This document shows, in pieces, positions 24,501 through 37,640 of a DNA stretch of 64,000 nucleotides (its first letter is position 1; the number at the start of each line of letters is the position of its first letter). Origin of the DNA: Epiperipatus broadwayi (taxonomy: Eukaryota > Onychophora > Udeonychophora > Euonychophora > Peripatidae); the NCBI GenBank assembly GCA_028023455.1, contig JAQFVV010006246.1, positions 5,100,363-5,164,362 of the forward strand, in the 5' to 3' direction. The notes beneath the pieces are model-generated. The model was not told the origin of the DNA. It saw only the letters and a list, made by a program, of their open reading frames with translations, and did no database searches. Position numbers and translations under genes: made by a program.

Positions 24501-26899
24501 AATATATTTTATTTTTATTATTAAATATTTAAATGAAAGAAAACTGAATTTTTTTAATTTTTTTCTTACATATTAAGATTGTTTTAAATTGATTAAAATG
24601 CTAGTTACTCTAATTAAATTTTTTTTTTTTATTAAAAAAAGGGTTTTTTAAAAATTTTTTTAGAAAAATGTAAGGATTAGAAATTATTTTTATATTAAAC
24701 AAAAAATGTTTTAATTAAATTTTAATCCCATAATTACGCAAAATTAAACGGAGAAAATTATTTTACAATTTTGGTTTGATTAAATAAAGAGAAAAATATT
24801 CTTCTGTACTTATTTATATTAATTGGATAAATTAGTAAAAATATGATTTAATCTCTATAGATAATAAAATTCTTAGAAAAATTTAGATAAAAAGAGAGCC
24901 TTATAAAAGTATAAATAATGTTTAAAATAAACAAAAAAATTCAGTGGAGTTCTAGCTTGTGAAAAGAAATGATACTATGTATTTCAGTCTAATATTTGCC
25001 TATTCTCCATGTAAAAATAGAAGAAAAGTTTGATATCCCAATTTTTCTGAAGAGTGTTATTTAGCAAATTCTAAATGCTAACAGCATATATAAATACAGG
25101 AGACAAAATCAAATTTCCACCAGATGATATCTAAATCTGACTTCCAGGAAATGACTAAAATCTTTATGATGACTACAATAAAATATTAAAGTGAACATTA
25201 TTTAATCTACACAAACTGAAGCTTCACCATTACTCAAAATAGAAAAAAAAATGAAGAAAATTTGCTAGCAAATCAATTATATTATTATATATATATATGG
25301 GCCCTGAAAATGTAAAAACATTTATACTTATTTTGAACTGCACAAATTTTTTTAATGAATTATAATGTACATGCTTTATATATACATTAAAAATCATTTA
25401 TGGAAATTAGTGCTTGTTAAAACTATTTCACAGTGATATTTTTTTATATTTGTAAAGGTATTTATGCACATAGTTGTTTTATATTATTGCTTTTTATTTT
25501 CATAAAGATTTTTGTTTAAGTAATTCTCAGAAAGAAAAAAAAGGTTGATCATTTTTAACTAATAAAGTTAAGTTTTTTTTGCCATTAGATTATTTAAAAA
25601 TTATGTAATGCATTAAGAAAAGAAAAAAGTAGTGAAAAAATTTAATTTTGCCTCAACTGACTAAGTTTATCTGTTAAATTGCTTTGCATTCAATGCCTTA
25701 GAAAATTATAAAGAAATGGAATGAAATTCTAAAAAGAAAATTTATTATGTACAAACTTAAAGGTTATGCCAATAATGGTTTTATATATGTGTGTGTATTT
25801 GATTCTAGGAGTGTTGAAGAATGAAAGTTTTTTTATTGTAATATTTAAATAATAATATATATATCATAGATGCTTGTGTTAAGAGCATAGGATGAGATGT
25901 TTAAATATTTAATAACTGATTATTTTATTTTCACATAGAAAAATAAATTCATTTTATGGCAGAAATTGAAGATGTGTACAAATAAAAAAATATATTGAGA
26001 AGTATTGATATTTGTTATTAAGTAATTAAGAATATATTTATTTGTGCTGATGCTTATACCCCTTAATTAGGAAAGAAGTTTTAGTACAAAGTCTCTTGAG
26101 TATATTGTAACACTTCTGTTACATAGCACACAATAACATAGTGTGTGTACACAAATATATAAAATTGAAAGGAAAAGTAGAAACAAACACAAAAAGTTTG
26201 TAGATATTCTTCTATATTTCCTGGAATAAAATAATCCTAGTAAAGGATTAAATTATTGTGAATTTAAAATATAATTTTATTATAAATTAAACATTTAAAA
26301 ATGTCTAAATAAATATTAATATTGTATTCTGATTTTGAAATGAAAAATAAGCATGTTTTTTGATAATTGTAAAAATGTCTTATTTATTTTTTAAAAAAAT
26401 CTTTGTAGATTAATACTTTGATAAAATTTTAAAGGATTAAAGTGAATTGAAATCAACCTTTTCCAATCAAGATAGATGAGAAAAACAGTTTTTAATTAAG
26501 GGTTTTTGTAACCCTAGTCTACTATTAAAAAGATTAGAATAGGTTTTGGTAAGAGAGTTGGCTGGTGGTTTTTAAAAAAATAGTTTGTCTAGTAATATTT
26601 TGAAAAGAATTGGCAGAGTAGTAAAGTTGATTGAGTTCCAGAGCTATACAGATAGCTGCCATGTATCAGAGGTAACTGAAGTCAAGACAGAAGGAGGCAG
26701 CTGCTGCTGGTTCACTATGCAGGAGTTTAGATGCATCTAGAAGGAGACCCACTTCTCTGTCTCTATAGCCTTAAATGTTGGCAAAATAGCTTGCTGGTCT
26801 GAAATCTATCAAATCCTTGAACTAATGGAATGCCAACCATAACTGAATTAAACTTTTGCCGATGTGACTATAAACCAATCTCAACAAGAGAAATCCCCC
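21557..26899. other. Intron 1, long AT-rich stretch without recognised genes
   Basis: A trinucleotide tract occurs at about 22755-22830 (AAT, ACT, TGA units), a GGTGGTGGTGGTGAT patch near 21625 and a C10 run near 21805. The plus-strand open frame at 23237-23560 (107 codons) is mildly interesting in length but has no recognisable domain. About 26620-26880 is GC-richer (GGAGGCAGCTGCTGCTGG) and looks like an unassigned dispersed repeat. Confidence 0.45.
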
Positions 26900-28529
26900 A
26901 GCTTGATAAAGAATTAATTATAAACGTGTAGTTTATCAGCTAAGGCTAGTAGTTTGGAGGATGAAAGGTAGTACCCATGATATGATTTATGTTAAAGGAT
27001 AATAATAGATTTATAAATGAGATATATTGCTGGATTAAGATCAAAGGATCTATCTTTAAGTTTAAATAGAGTAAGGTATGTTTTTGAGTATAAAAATCCT
27101 GTGATGTTTGTAGAGAGAAGTATTCTGTTACGTGAAGATTAATAGTTGTTGTTTGTGCAGTATTTAAATCAAGCATCTGGGCTGAGTAGTCTGAGAAGGG
27201 TGATGGATTAAGGATTAGATTAATTAGATGAAAAGGATTAGATTAATTAGATGATAAAGTATAGGAGAGTAAAAGCATAAATCTATAAGAAAGGCTTATT
27301 GACAATTATAGAATGAAAGTGAGTCTGTAGGAATAAATCCTTTAGCACTCATTAAAGAAAATGCAAGTTGGTAATACCTGGAATAAAAGGTAGAGTAACT
27401 CATATTAAAGTCAAATAAAAGTATGATTGGATGTGAGATTGACCTAATGAGGTGATGCTAAATATTAGCCTTATGATAACTGTAGGACCAGGAGGTATGT
27501 ATACAAATATTACATTAAGAATAATCTTCTGGTGGTGGAATGTAACTATGAGCAGGTTCGAGTCAATGTAAATTAATTTGAAGGAAGAAAAAGGGCAGGA
27601 TTGAGTTATGCTCAGACTTTTGAAGATGATGATGAATCATTGGAACAATCACAAAAACCTTGGATATGTAGGTGGGTGGCTGGATCAATTTGAGAGGCAT
27701 TATATGTTTTTTGTCTTCAGAAGACCTATAATATTTGGTTATGTAATTTGTATCCATGTGTTCTGCTGGTGATTTTTTGGAATTGAGTTCAAATCCCAAA
27801 CATTAAAGAATAATATTTTCAGCTTCATATCTAATAATGAAGGAAAAAAATCACTGTTGATGGAGGTTTTAATAAAGAGTGTTAGTTTTGAGTTCTACAT
27901 CTTATGGATGAGTAATTGGCAAGGGTTCAAATAAAAGCTTTTTAGTGCTGTCACCAATGACAGGTTTGTTTTGGATAATGTTGTTTTCTTTCTGTGAAGG
28001 ACTGGCAGCAGCATGACTAGAAAATATTTCAAGGTTGAAATTCCATTCTATATGTAAGTTGCAAGTTGTAATATGATCTGGGCTAGAGCATTAGTATTGA
28101 ATCATCTGATGAGTTATTGGTTATACTAAATTCAGAGTTGGGTTTTTACTTTTTTTACATTTTCCAGGTTTATTCATGGCAGAACAGTCTGAAGGGCATT
28201 TCTCAATAGATAAAGACACCATGGCTCCATGTTTATTGATGTCAGTGTTTGTTTTATATTTTTTTAGGATTTGGTTGTTCATTAGGTGATACAATTAGAT
28301 TAATGTCAGTATATTACTCATCTAGGATAGTATGTGTTTGATTAATATTTTGCTATGTATTTTGGCTGTGTTGTAAGTAGTTATGAGGGAGATATGATCA
28401 CATTTATTGGTACTGAAGTCTTATAAACTATCAATCATTATTTGTGGTAGGAAGTCTTGAGAGAAGTTCATTATTTCTTTGTGAATATGTGTTTTCAGTG
28501 AAGTTCTATATTTCATTGTGAATAGTTGT

Positions 28530-28783
28530 GGGTGCATGATCATTCACCTGATCCCACTGCACTCATTTCAGCATTAGGGCAATTAATTTTCAGGTGACCT
28601 TGATGGACACATGAACAGCATTATGGCTTTATCCCCCTTTTGTAGAGGTGAAATATGGGTGCATGATCATTCATCTGATCCCACTGCACACATTGAGCAT
28701 TAAGGAAATTAATTTCCAGGTAACCTTGCTGGATACATGAACAGTATTGTGGCTTTATTCCCTTTTTATAGAGGTGAAATATG
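28530..28783 (-). repeat. Tandem 127 bp duplication within the LINE ORF1 zinc knuckle
   Basis: The phrase GGGTGCATGATCATTCACCTG at 28530 recurs at 28657, so a 127 bp unit covering the zinc-knuckle codons is present twice in copy 1. Copy 2 (around 36530-36660) has one unit. The duplication therefore happened in this copy or its close relatives. Confidence 0.7.
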
Positions 28784-29478
28784 GTTTCCTCATCAATGAT
28801 ATGAATGGGTGTAGTGGTAGGATCAATGTTTTTATTGAGTTTTATTTTGAATTCAAAGTTATTGCTATAAATTGTGATGGGATGTGATTGGGATGGGATT
28901 GTCTTTTAAGTAGATTTGGTTGTAGTGAGAGTCTCTGAAAGCCTTCACCAATTTTTGAATGCCATATCATAGGTAACTATTTTTAGAATCCTGTTATGTA
29001 ACTGTGGAGGTGCTCATCAACAGTAATACAAGCAAAATTACCAAGTGTCTTAACTTTAGTTTTGAATCTTTTTTTTTTACTTGGTTCATGGAATTCAATA
29101 GCAAGATATCTTGGATTGGGGTAGTCTGCAAGATGGAGCTCAAAATCCCATGATTTATATAAACTGAGAGCTCCTTATAATAATGCCCTTAAGACTGATA
29201 TAGAGATTAATTAAAGTCAGTGACAGATAAAACTATTGAGAAATCAGAAAAAATATCAATGAAATGTGGTATAGAATCCCCTGGGAATGGAGTTGTTGAA
29301 TCTTTCATTAATATTACTTAATATATTAGTTGTGTATACAACCAGGGTGTGTGTGGGGGGGGGCAGTTTTGTCTTGATTTGATATTAAAGTTTTTAATAT
29401 CATTGTATGTAGATTTTCTGAATTTAGAGACTGGCTTTCAATCTGGAATACTAAAATTGGATTTTGTAATGTTAACAT

Positions 29479-31355
29479 TATAATGGTCTGAAAGAAAAGA
29501 GTCTTACCATAACTGAACTACAAGGGCATCATCTAGGCCAATTGAACCTAGAAAATTTATATAGTAGGCAGATACGTAAGTTAAGATTCACACTTTACAT
29601 GTTTTATTCAGACCGTCAGCCCATGCCACTAGCTCAGTGGAGTAGTAGAGATTAATAAGATATAAATTCTTATCTAAGAATATTTTTTAAAAAAAGAATA
29701 AAATAAGCCACTTCCAGTAATTAACACACAAACATTTATTTACACATATATAAGATTTAAAATTATTTTAGAATAACTTTTACTTTGGATTTTAACTTGA
29801 TTTTAGAATTTGATTTTACATTTTAACTTTTATAAGCTATTATAAGTTCGCACAGATGAGTTTAGTATTTTTATTTAGAGTGTTGAGTATGAATAGACTA
29901 CATAGATTGCATTTTAAAAGAAAATATTCTATCCCTTATTTAACCTTAGGCCAAAAGTTCGCAGCCAAACCAACGTCAATCCATCTGATATATCGATGTA
30001 TTCAATGTAATATGAATACAACAGCACAAATACCATACTGTCAGAAATGTACATCTGAACAGCAGAGTTAAGAGAAGAAATTGACTCTCATCCAGATAGG
30101 AATACTACATCTACCTGATGAGAAGAGCAATAAAAAAAACTCCACAGAAAGGGACTGTGTTTTCCGTCTTACTATCCCTTCCATAGGCAAAAAAGGGGGG
30201 TGAGGTGTATACCGCAATTCTGCACATAGCGAATCTCGTACTATATCTACTAATTACACCAATATATCCAATCCATTGACCCAATTTAACTACAAAACAA
30301 ATAACCTAAGATTACCCTCCCCTAATAAAACTAATACAACTTTACAAATCTATATAGCCATTCACGCCCGACTTCGGGTTTAACATTTATATAATTTAGT
30401 TTAATGAAAAACAAAAATCATAATAAAAACTTAAAAAAAAAAAAAAAAAATGGAAATGATTTTTAAAAAAAACTACATTAAATAAAATTACTTATTAATA
30501 AATTAAGTTAGTCAGATAGGAATTTCTATTGCAATAATTTAAATACTGGGAAAGTTTATATTTTAGAGTTCTTAGTGTTTTCAAATTAATTAATGTTCAT
30601 TAGATTTCATAAAGTTCTTACGGTTTTAACAAGTCCTTAGTTTCTAATTTCTTGCAGTTGCTTGCCATTTGGAGCCAGCGTTAATTCTCTCAATGTCCTG
30701 TGGTCCTCAATATAGGAAAAACAATGTCATTTCTCTTTCCTTTTAACAAAACTGAAGGGATTGAAGAGTGCGTCTTTTCAATCCCTTCTCCTTCAACTCT
30801 CTCTGCACTAACACATATAGTCACATCTCTTCTCTCCCAGCTCTTTCTTCACTCACTAAAATTTATTTCCAAACTTTTTCTTTTTTTATTAATTTTGCGG
30901 ATTAACTCAACATTATGTCATGACGATGGTGATGGTCTTTTCATTGAGGTCCATTTCCCCGATGGATTTCTTTCATTGGCCATTCTGTTCCTATTGTTTT
31001 TCCTCTCCTATCTGATCTTTGATTATATGAAATGCCCAAGGGCTAGTTCACTTGGACTAATTAAAATAATCATTTCCATTTTACAATAACATTAATTAAT
31101 TTTTTTTTATACAAACTTAGATATATTTTTATCTTTAAATATTTACTGAAAATTTATTTTTAAAATACTTTTTCTTCTTAATAAAATTTTTGTTTAATAA
31201 TTTTTTTCATCTGTGCGATTTTATATATATATACGAGTTTAAGATAGAATTTTAACTTTCAATTTTAATTCTTAAAAAAGAAGTTTTTAAATGAGAACTT
31301 TTCAATGTCTCAATTTTTAAAAAAAAATAATATAATGGCGTAGGTGCCTGTTACA
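29479..31355. mobile_element. Solo-LTR-like insertion, copy 1 (1877 bp)
   Basis: This segment interrupts the LINE leader. Comparison with LINE copy 2 shows the unoccupied site (the LINE reads ...GTTAACAT then AGATGTTTTTTG), and ACAT is duplicated at 29475-29478 and 31356-31359. The ends are TATAATGG...CTGTTACA here and TGTAACAG...CTGTTACA in the second copy at 42.0-43.9 kb, so the family has TG...CA termini with short inverted repeats and a 4 bp (or 5 bp) target duplication, as expected of an LTR. No protease, RT or integrase lies inside. The plus-strand frame at 30700-31089 has hydrophobic stretches but no known domain. A TIR DNA element with very short ends is the alternative. Confidence 0.65.
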
Positions 31356-31663
31356 ACATAGATGTTTTTTGAGCAGCGATGGAATTGATTAATGAACTTT
31401 ATTGGTGCCAACCTCTTTTTCATGTGAATATCTGGCACCCAACTTTGTTCAATTTTAATGATTAATAAAAAATATAAATAATAAATTGTTATACATGCGC
31501 ACATGAAATTTTTTTTATACACGCTATATTATTAGGTTTTTTTTAATTAAAAAATTGTGAGACCACTTCTGGTGATGTAAAATTTTTATGAAATTTGGCG
31601 ATTTGAACCTAAATAATTTTTAGTTGTCATGCAAATCATATCAAGGCTTGCTGCACAACTATT

Positions 31664-31742
31664 ATTATTATTATCATCATCATCAGCAGCAGCAGCAGCA
31701 TCATCATCATCATCATTATTATCATTGACATTATTATTATGA
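31664..31742. repeat. Trinucleotide microsatellite between the two LINE copies
   Basis: (ATT)n, (ATC)n, (AGC)5 and (ATC)n units form a compound tract. On the minus strand it directly follows the 3' end of LINE copy 2 (AATAAAGTTGCTTTGAATC) and precedes the 5' end of copy 1, so it probably includes the 3' tail of copy 2. Confidence 0.8.
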
Positions 31743-32479
31743 TTCAAAGCAACTTTATTCATCAAACAAAAGTTGCATCAGTATACTTAACTTTTACAAA
31801 GGAAAAAAATCAAGTACATGTGATGTAGCAGAATTTATATGTGAATATAATTCTTTTCTAATACACAGCAGTAGCTACATATATATAATTTTAAAAATGA
31901 TCAATATAAGGAGTGATAATTAAATGTTCTTGTGGAGAATTTTCTGGAGAATTGATGATCCATGGTTGTAAGCATTGGTTCAGTTTTGGCAAAAGTTTAT
32001 TAAATATTTTGTTAAAATAATCCAGGAAATTAATAATCTGTGATTATAAGCATTAGTTCAGTTTTTACAAAAGATGATATTGTTTATACATATAAGAAGT
32101 GGAAAATCATTGGTATATCAGTGGGCATTCAGGTAATGTTTGATATATCTTGTAAATAGTTGATTATAATTACATTATGTTGCAATGCTGTATTTATCAG
32201 TATTATGGCATATGGTTAGAGATTGAATCAGTGTTTCAGGAGTAACCATGTATCAACAAAGATGTCCAGCTGTGCAAGTTTACTATTCTTGGCTCTCATT
32301 TGTTCAAGCTTGTTGATAAAAGTAATTGGGTGATGTCAGGTATTGCTGCCAAGGCAAAAAGTGTGTAGGGTACACCAAAAGACATACAAGCTAAATACTT
32401 GTAGCTAGGGAGGTGTTTCTGTTGTATGTCTTAAGGATGCTGTTTGAAATGATCAAAAAGTTTAAACTTTGTGGCCAAT

Positions 32480-32830
32480 TATTCTAAAGTATAAAATGTA
32501 TAAAATGTGCTAAAATGCACTAGCACACAAAGCTGAAGGGAATGAAATATTAATACAGATAGATATAAACTAAATATCTGTACTCTACATATGTGGCTAA
32601 GTGCTTTCAAGGGTCAGGGTCCTCACATTCATTGCCTCTACATATGTGGCTAATTGCTTTTGAGTGTCAGGGAGCCATGGCTATGAATGTGAGGACCCTG
32701 ACCCTTGAAAGTACTTAACCACATACATAGATACAGATATTTAGTTTGTATCAATTTGTATTAATATTTCTTTCTCTCCAGCTTTGTATACTAGTGTGTT
32801 TTAGCACTTTTTATATATTTTATACTTAAG
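32480..32830. mobile_element. Foldback MITE inserted in the 3' part of LINE copy 2
   Basis: Arms of about 145 bp. GTGGCTAAGTGCTTTCAAGG then GTCAGGGTCCTCACATTCAT on the left faces its complement at about 32680-32720. Pairing continues outwards through TATTAATAC and AAAGCTG to TATAAAATGTATAAAATGTG. The centre contains a partial third copy of the TACATATGTGGCTAA phrase. Confidence 0.75.
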
Positions 32831-35394
32831 GATGCTGATTATTGTGAAAGTGCTTCACCTGTATGTGTTTGACATGATTCTCTAAGTGCAAGTTATTGCT
32901 GGAAAAATATGAAATAGATGGTGCTGTCTTTCTCTTATCTAAGACATAATTGGCAGAAAGGGTCAATTGTTGTGTACAGTCTGCAGTATCATAGGAAGCA
33001 GGAAATTGATAGTGAATGTAAGTTGTCTCAGGAGAAAGTCAAAAAAATTTTTGGCTCTAGAGACCATTTTTTAAATCTGTGAAGTAATTGTCTATTATTA
33101 ATTCCTAGCATTGGGGAAGGATGGTCAACAGGTGGATTTGGATATAGGAATTTGTTAATGCTCCAATACATATATTTGTCCATATTAAGTACTAAATTTT
33201 TCATTGTAGATACTTTGTAATTGGCATATGAGTGATGACAGAAATCCTTGTGATGGGGTTAGTTTGTTTATTGATATAATGTGTATGATACATTCTAGTC
33301 CTGCTGGTATATTGTGTATGATATATTCTAGTCCTGGAAACCATCTTATAATGACAGTTTGAATATTTATATTCTTTTTGATATGGATAACTTGTATGTA
33401 GTGAGGACCCACTGCAATTTGTTATAGTGGAAAACTAAGGCATTTGGAAAAAATTGAGATAGGCTTCCTGTGCCATAGTAATTTGCAATCTAGTGAAGAA
33501 ATAACTAGCCAAGTAGAAAGCTATTTTAGTAATCATTAGTTGGTTAAAATAGCAAATGTTTGTGTATAGAGAAAGATAGGTCTTGAAGAGCAAATCTGTT
33601 TTGGACTTTTAGCTTCATACCAATAGTTCGTAGATTAAAAGGGAATCCAAGAAAGGCAAAAATTTGCCATGATAAATTTATGTGCATTGCCAGTGTGAAG
33701 AAATCATGCAGAGGTTTTCAAATGAAACTTAAGTTTAAATTCTGTGGGGTAGTTATCAAGTATTTTCTGTAAATAGGTAACTGCTTTTTGGAGGCAAGGA
33801 AAACAGTGATATCATCTATGTAAACAATACCTTGTGTAAGCAATGCATGGTATATATAAGTCAATATTTGGAACTTGAATGCCTGGAATTTTTTTGTTGA
33901 ATTTTGTTTATGAGAGGATTAAGGTAAAATATAAATAATAAGGTGCTAAGTGATGATTCCTGTGGCACTGATTGGCTGGAGACAAAAAAGATGATGCTAT
34001 GCCATTGAGAATAATGTGAAATTTCTCAGCTTAGCAATAGATTGGTAAATGTTTGCAGAGGGTAAAAGCTATCATTGTGTTTGTGAGCATGTGAATTAAA
34101 ATGACAACTGACTGAGTTAAAGGCAGCATCAATGCCAATTTGTACAGCCATTGGAGCACTTTTTTGTTGTCAAACTGAGTATAAATTGTATTTAAATATG
34201 AGAGCTGCTTGGCCTGTGGATGAGTCTTTATTGGTATATTGCATAGATAATATTAGAGGGAGTATATGTGGTTCTATTTTTAGTACTTTCTCAAGAATTT
34301 GAATGCCAAGGAACCCCATAGAGATAGGTTGGATAAATTGGATATCTAGGTTTTTTTATTGAATGGAACTAGAAACTTTATATGTTATATAACTTTTGTG
34401 ATAGAAAATTATCTATGTCATGGAGGTATGTAGTGATGAAATGACTAAGGTGTGTGAAGACAAATTTGGGGATTTCATGAAGACCAGGATGGCATTCGTT
34501 TGGTATTGTGGCAAGCTGGAAACAAAATCAGAAGTATTGAAGGGTATATTGGACTCCAGCCATTCAAGGAGATCTACTTTGGGTTTAAAGAGACTGTATG
34601 TTTGCAATTTCTGTTTAAAATAATTATAAATTGGCTCTATCATGTTATATCCAGCATTGATTACTCCATTAACTTCCAGGGCTAGAAGAACTCTAATTGT
34701 GTAAAGCTCACTGGATGTATCCATGGGCTCATGTGTGTTATTTGAGTCAGGCAGACTTTTTGTTGCTAGGTATTATTTCAGTGAGTTGCATGTGCTATTA
34801 TATAAGTACATAAGTTTTTAAATATGTATAGGCATATCAAGTGTAGATTGACACATGATAATTCTCCTGTGCAGTCTATCAACTAAGACTAGTCGTTTGG
34901 AGGGTAGGGAGGAGCATGCATGATGTTAAAGAATAATATATTTATAAATGAGATATATTTCTAGACAGAATTAAGGAGGCATATCTTTAAGTTTAAGTAA
35001 TATTATGTATGTTTCTGAGTATAAAAATCCAGTGGCATTTGTAGAGAGAATTATTCTAACTGTTTTGTGAAGAGTAATAGTTGTTGTGTGTGCATCACCT
35101 AAAGCAGATCTAAGAATCTGGACTGAATGATCTGAGAAGAGTGATGGACTAAGCATTAGACTAATTAGATGATAAAGCATGGTAGAGGAAAAGCATAAAT
35201 TTATAAGAGAAGCATGCTGACAATCGCAGAATGAGATTGAGTCTGTGAGAAGAAATCCTTCAGCACTCTCATTAAAGAAAATGTAAGTTGGTGAAGTCAC
35301 CTGGAAACAAAGGTAGAGTAGCTCATATTAAAATAACCTAAAAGAATGACTGAATGTGGGATTGATGAGAGTACTGAGTTGATGGTAAACATTC

Positions 35395-35476
35395 ACTTCT
35401 TAATAACTGTAGGACCAGGAGTTATATAAACAAATACTTCTTAATAACTGTAGAACCAGGAGGTATATAAACAAAT
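35395..35476. repeat. 41 bp tandem duplication in the LINE endonuclease
   Basis: ACTTCTTAATAACTGTAG through TATATAAACAAAT occurs at 35395-35435 and again at 35436-35476. It covers the VYIPPG codons of copy 2 and is absent from copy 1, so it arose after the copies separated. Confidence 0.7.
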
Positions 35477-37640
35477 ATCACATTAATAATAATTCTTTGG
35501 TGGTAGAATGTAACTATGAGCAGATTGTATCAAAGTAAATTATTTTGAAGGCAGAAAAGGGTTAACTTATGATCAGACCAGTAAGGTGATGATGAATCCT
35601 TGGAGCAAGCACAAAAACCTTGAGTTTATAGGCATATGATGGATCAATTTGAGAGGCACTATATATTTTTTGTTTTCAGAAGACCTAGAATGTTTGGTTA
35701 TGTAATTTGTATCCATATGTTCAGCTGGTGATTTTTGGGACTGAGTTCAAGCCACAAACATTAATGGATAATATTTTCAGTTTCATATCTAATAATATAT
35801 AAAAATGATTATTGAAGGAGGCTGTAAGGAAGAGTGTTAGTTTTTAGTAATATGTTTTATAGATGAATAGTTGGCAAGGATTCAAATAAAAGCTTTTCAG
35901 AGCTGTCACAAATGACAGTTGTCTGAGTTTGTTTTTGATAGTGTTACTTTCTTTTTATGAAGGACTGGCTTCAGGGTTGAGATTTAGTTCTAATGTAAGT
36001 TGCAGATTGGTGATTAAAAATGATTATAATCTGGGCTATAGTCCATGAGTATTGAGTCATCTGAAGAGTTGTTGGTTATGCTAACTTCAGTGCTAAATGT
36101 TTTTACTTTTTTTTGTTTTTTCTTGGATATTCAGGTTTCCTCTTGGCAGCACATGGTGAAGGGCAGTTGTCAATGAATGAAAAACATGGAACTAGAGTGT
36201 CTTTGATGTCAGTGTTTGTTTTATTAATTATAAATTTTTTAGAAGTTGATTGTTCAATAGTTAGTACAATTAAGTTAGTCTCAGTATATTGTTCATCTAA
36301 GGTGGTGGGTGTTTGGTTAATATTTGGTGTGTATTTTGACTGTTGTTATTAATAATTATGATGGTGACATTAAGTAGTTATGATGGTGGTATGATCAGTT
36401 TGATTGGTGCTGAAGTCTATCAATTATGAATCATCACTTGTAGTTGAAAGTTTTGAGAGGAGTTCATTATTTATTTTTGAATGTTTTATTGTTTTTTGTG
36501 AAGATCTGGTTTTCATTGTGAATAGTTATGGGAGCATGATCCCACTGATCACACCGAAGACATTGAGTATTAGGGGAATTGATTGCAACTTGACCCTACT
36601 AGCCACATGAATAGCATTGTGGCTTTAATCCTCTTATATAGAAGTGAAGCATGGCTTTCTGGCAGTGATCTGGGTGGGTATTGTGGCAGGATCAACATTT
36701 TTGTTTTCCCATGTTTAAACTTACTGCTATAGATTGGGATGTGGGTATGTATTTTAGATAGATCAGCTGTAGTGAAATCACAACTCCAAAAAATTCATCA
36801 ATTTTTTAAAAGTCTTGAATGCTATATCTCAGGTAAGTATTTTTTTAGAACCCCTGCTATGTAATTCTACCTGTGCTCATCAACAATAAATAAATAACAA
36901 GAGCAAAATTACCCAATGTCTTAACTTCAGTTTTGAATTATTTTTTTTGACTTGGATCATGAAATTCAATAGCAAGATATCTTGAATTGGGTTGATCTGC
37001 AAGATGGAGCACAGAGTTTTATAATTTATGTACTGAAAGCCTCATATAATAATGCCTTTGGGAATCGATATAGGGAATAATTAAAGTCAGTGGCAGATAA
37101 AACTATTGATAAATCAAAAAAGAATTAATGGAATGTGGTGTGGAGCTCCCTAGGAATGAGTTGTTGAATCATTCATTAATGTTGCTTAATATATTATGTA
37201 ATCCAGAGGGGAAGGGTTCTACATTAATTTAATACATCAAAGTTTTTAACATCATTGTATGTAGATTTTCTAAATCTAGATATTGTATTTAAATCTGAAA
37301 TACTAAGATTGGTTCTTGTAAGGTTAGTATAGGTGTTTTTTGGGCTGTGGTGAAATTGATTTATAAGCTTGTATGGATGCCAATCTCTTTTTCAAGTGAA
37401 TGGCTGTCAGCCATCTTTGTTGAATTTTAATGATTAATAAAAAATATAAATAATAAATTGTTATACATGCACACATGGAAATTTTCTATATATTATTAGG
37501 TTTTTTCTTTTTAATTAAAAAGTTATAAGATTTACTACTTCTATTAATGTTTTTGTGTGAGATTTGAATCTAGATAATATTTTAGTTGTCATGCAGATAA
37601 TATCAAGGTTTGCTATAGAACTATTATTATTGTCATCACT

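Larger units (their letters stand above)
26900..31690 (-). pseudogene. Jockey/CR1-like LINE, copy 1, split by an LTR-like insertion
   Basis: Minus-strand LINE, homologous to copy 2 at 31.7-37.6 kb along most of its length. Reading from its 5' end on the right: a 5' leader at 31356-31690, an insertion at 29479-31355, then ORF1 with CCHC zinc-knuckle sequence around 28530-28790 (KPQCCSCVHQGHLKINCP). The start of the endonuclease ORF follows at 27563-27830, and more endonuclease to about 26946 (TTTINLHVTEYFSLQTSQDF). The RT is missing: similarity to copy 2 stops near 26900. Many stops make it inactive. ORF1 zinc knuckles bind RNA and the endonuclease nicks target DNA in this superfamily. The lineage is judged from layout only. 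Confidence 0.7.
31741..37640 (-). pseudogene. Jockey/CR1-like LINE, copy 2, near full length but dead
   Basis: Read on the minus strand from the right: leader (about 37325-37640); ORF1 with a CCHC zinc-knuckle segment near 36530-36620; endonuclease at about 35000-35780, with VYIPPG at about 35457-35480 and the frame 34971-35300; then the RT. RT motif A reads IDAAFNSVSCH at about 34105-34137, motif B VPQESS near 33955-33970, and the catalytic box YIDD near 33811-33825 (GIVYIDDITVFLAS). The 3' end carries AATAAAG followed by GAATCATAATAATAATG at about 31735-31760. Frames are broken throughout. A foldback is inserted at 32480-32830. Excluding it, the element is about 5.5 kb, a normal full length. 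It reverse-transcribed its own RNA at a nicked target when active. Confidence 0.8.

Noticed and set aside
28098-28120. Another CTGATGAG hammerhead candidate
   Set aside because: No stem II hairpin or GAAA follows at the right distance. It lies inside LINE sequence.
30700-31089. 129-codon open frame as a membrane protein gene
   Set aside because: It lies wholly inside the solo-LTR-like repeat, the matching part of the second copy is not open, and no domain is recognisable.
31664-31742. Coding poly-serine or poly-alanine tract
   Set aside because: It is a compound trinucleotide microsatellite at the junction of two LINE copies, with no surrounding open frame.
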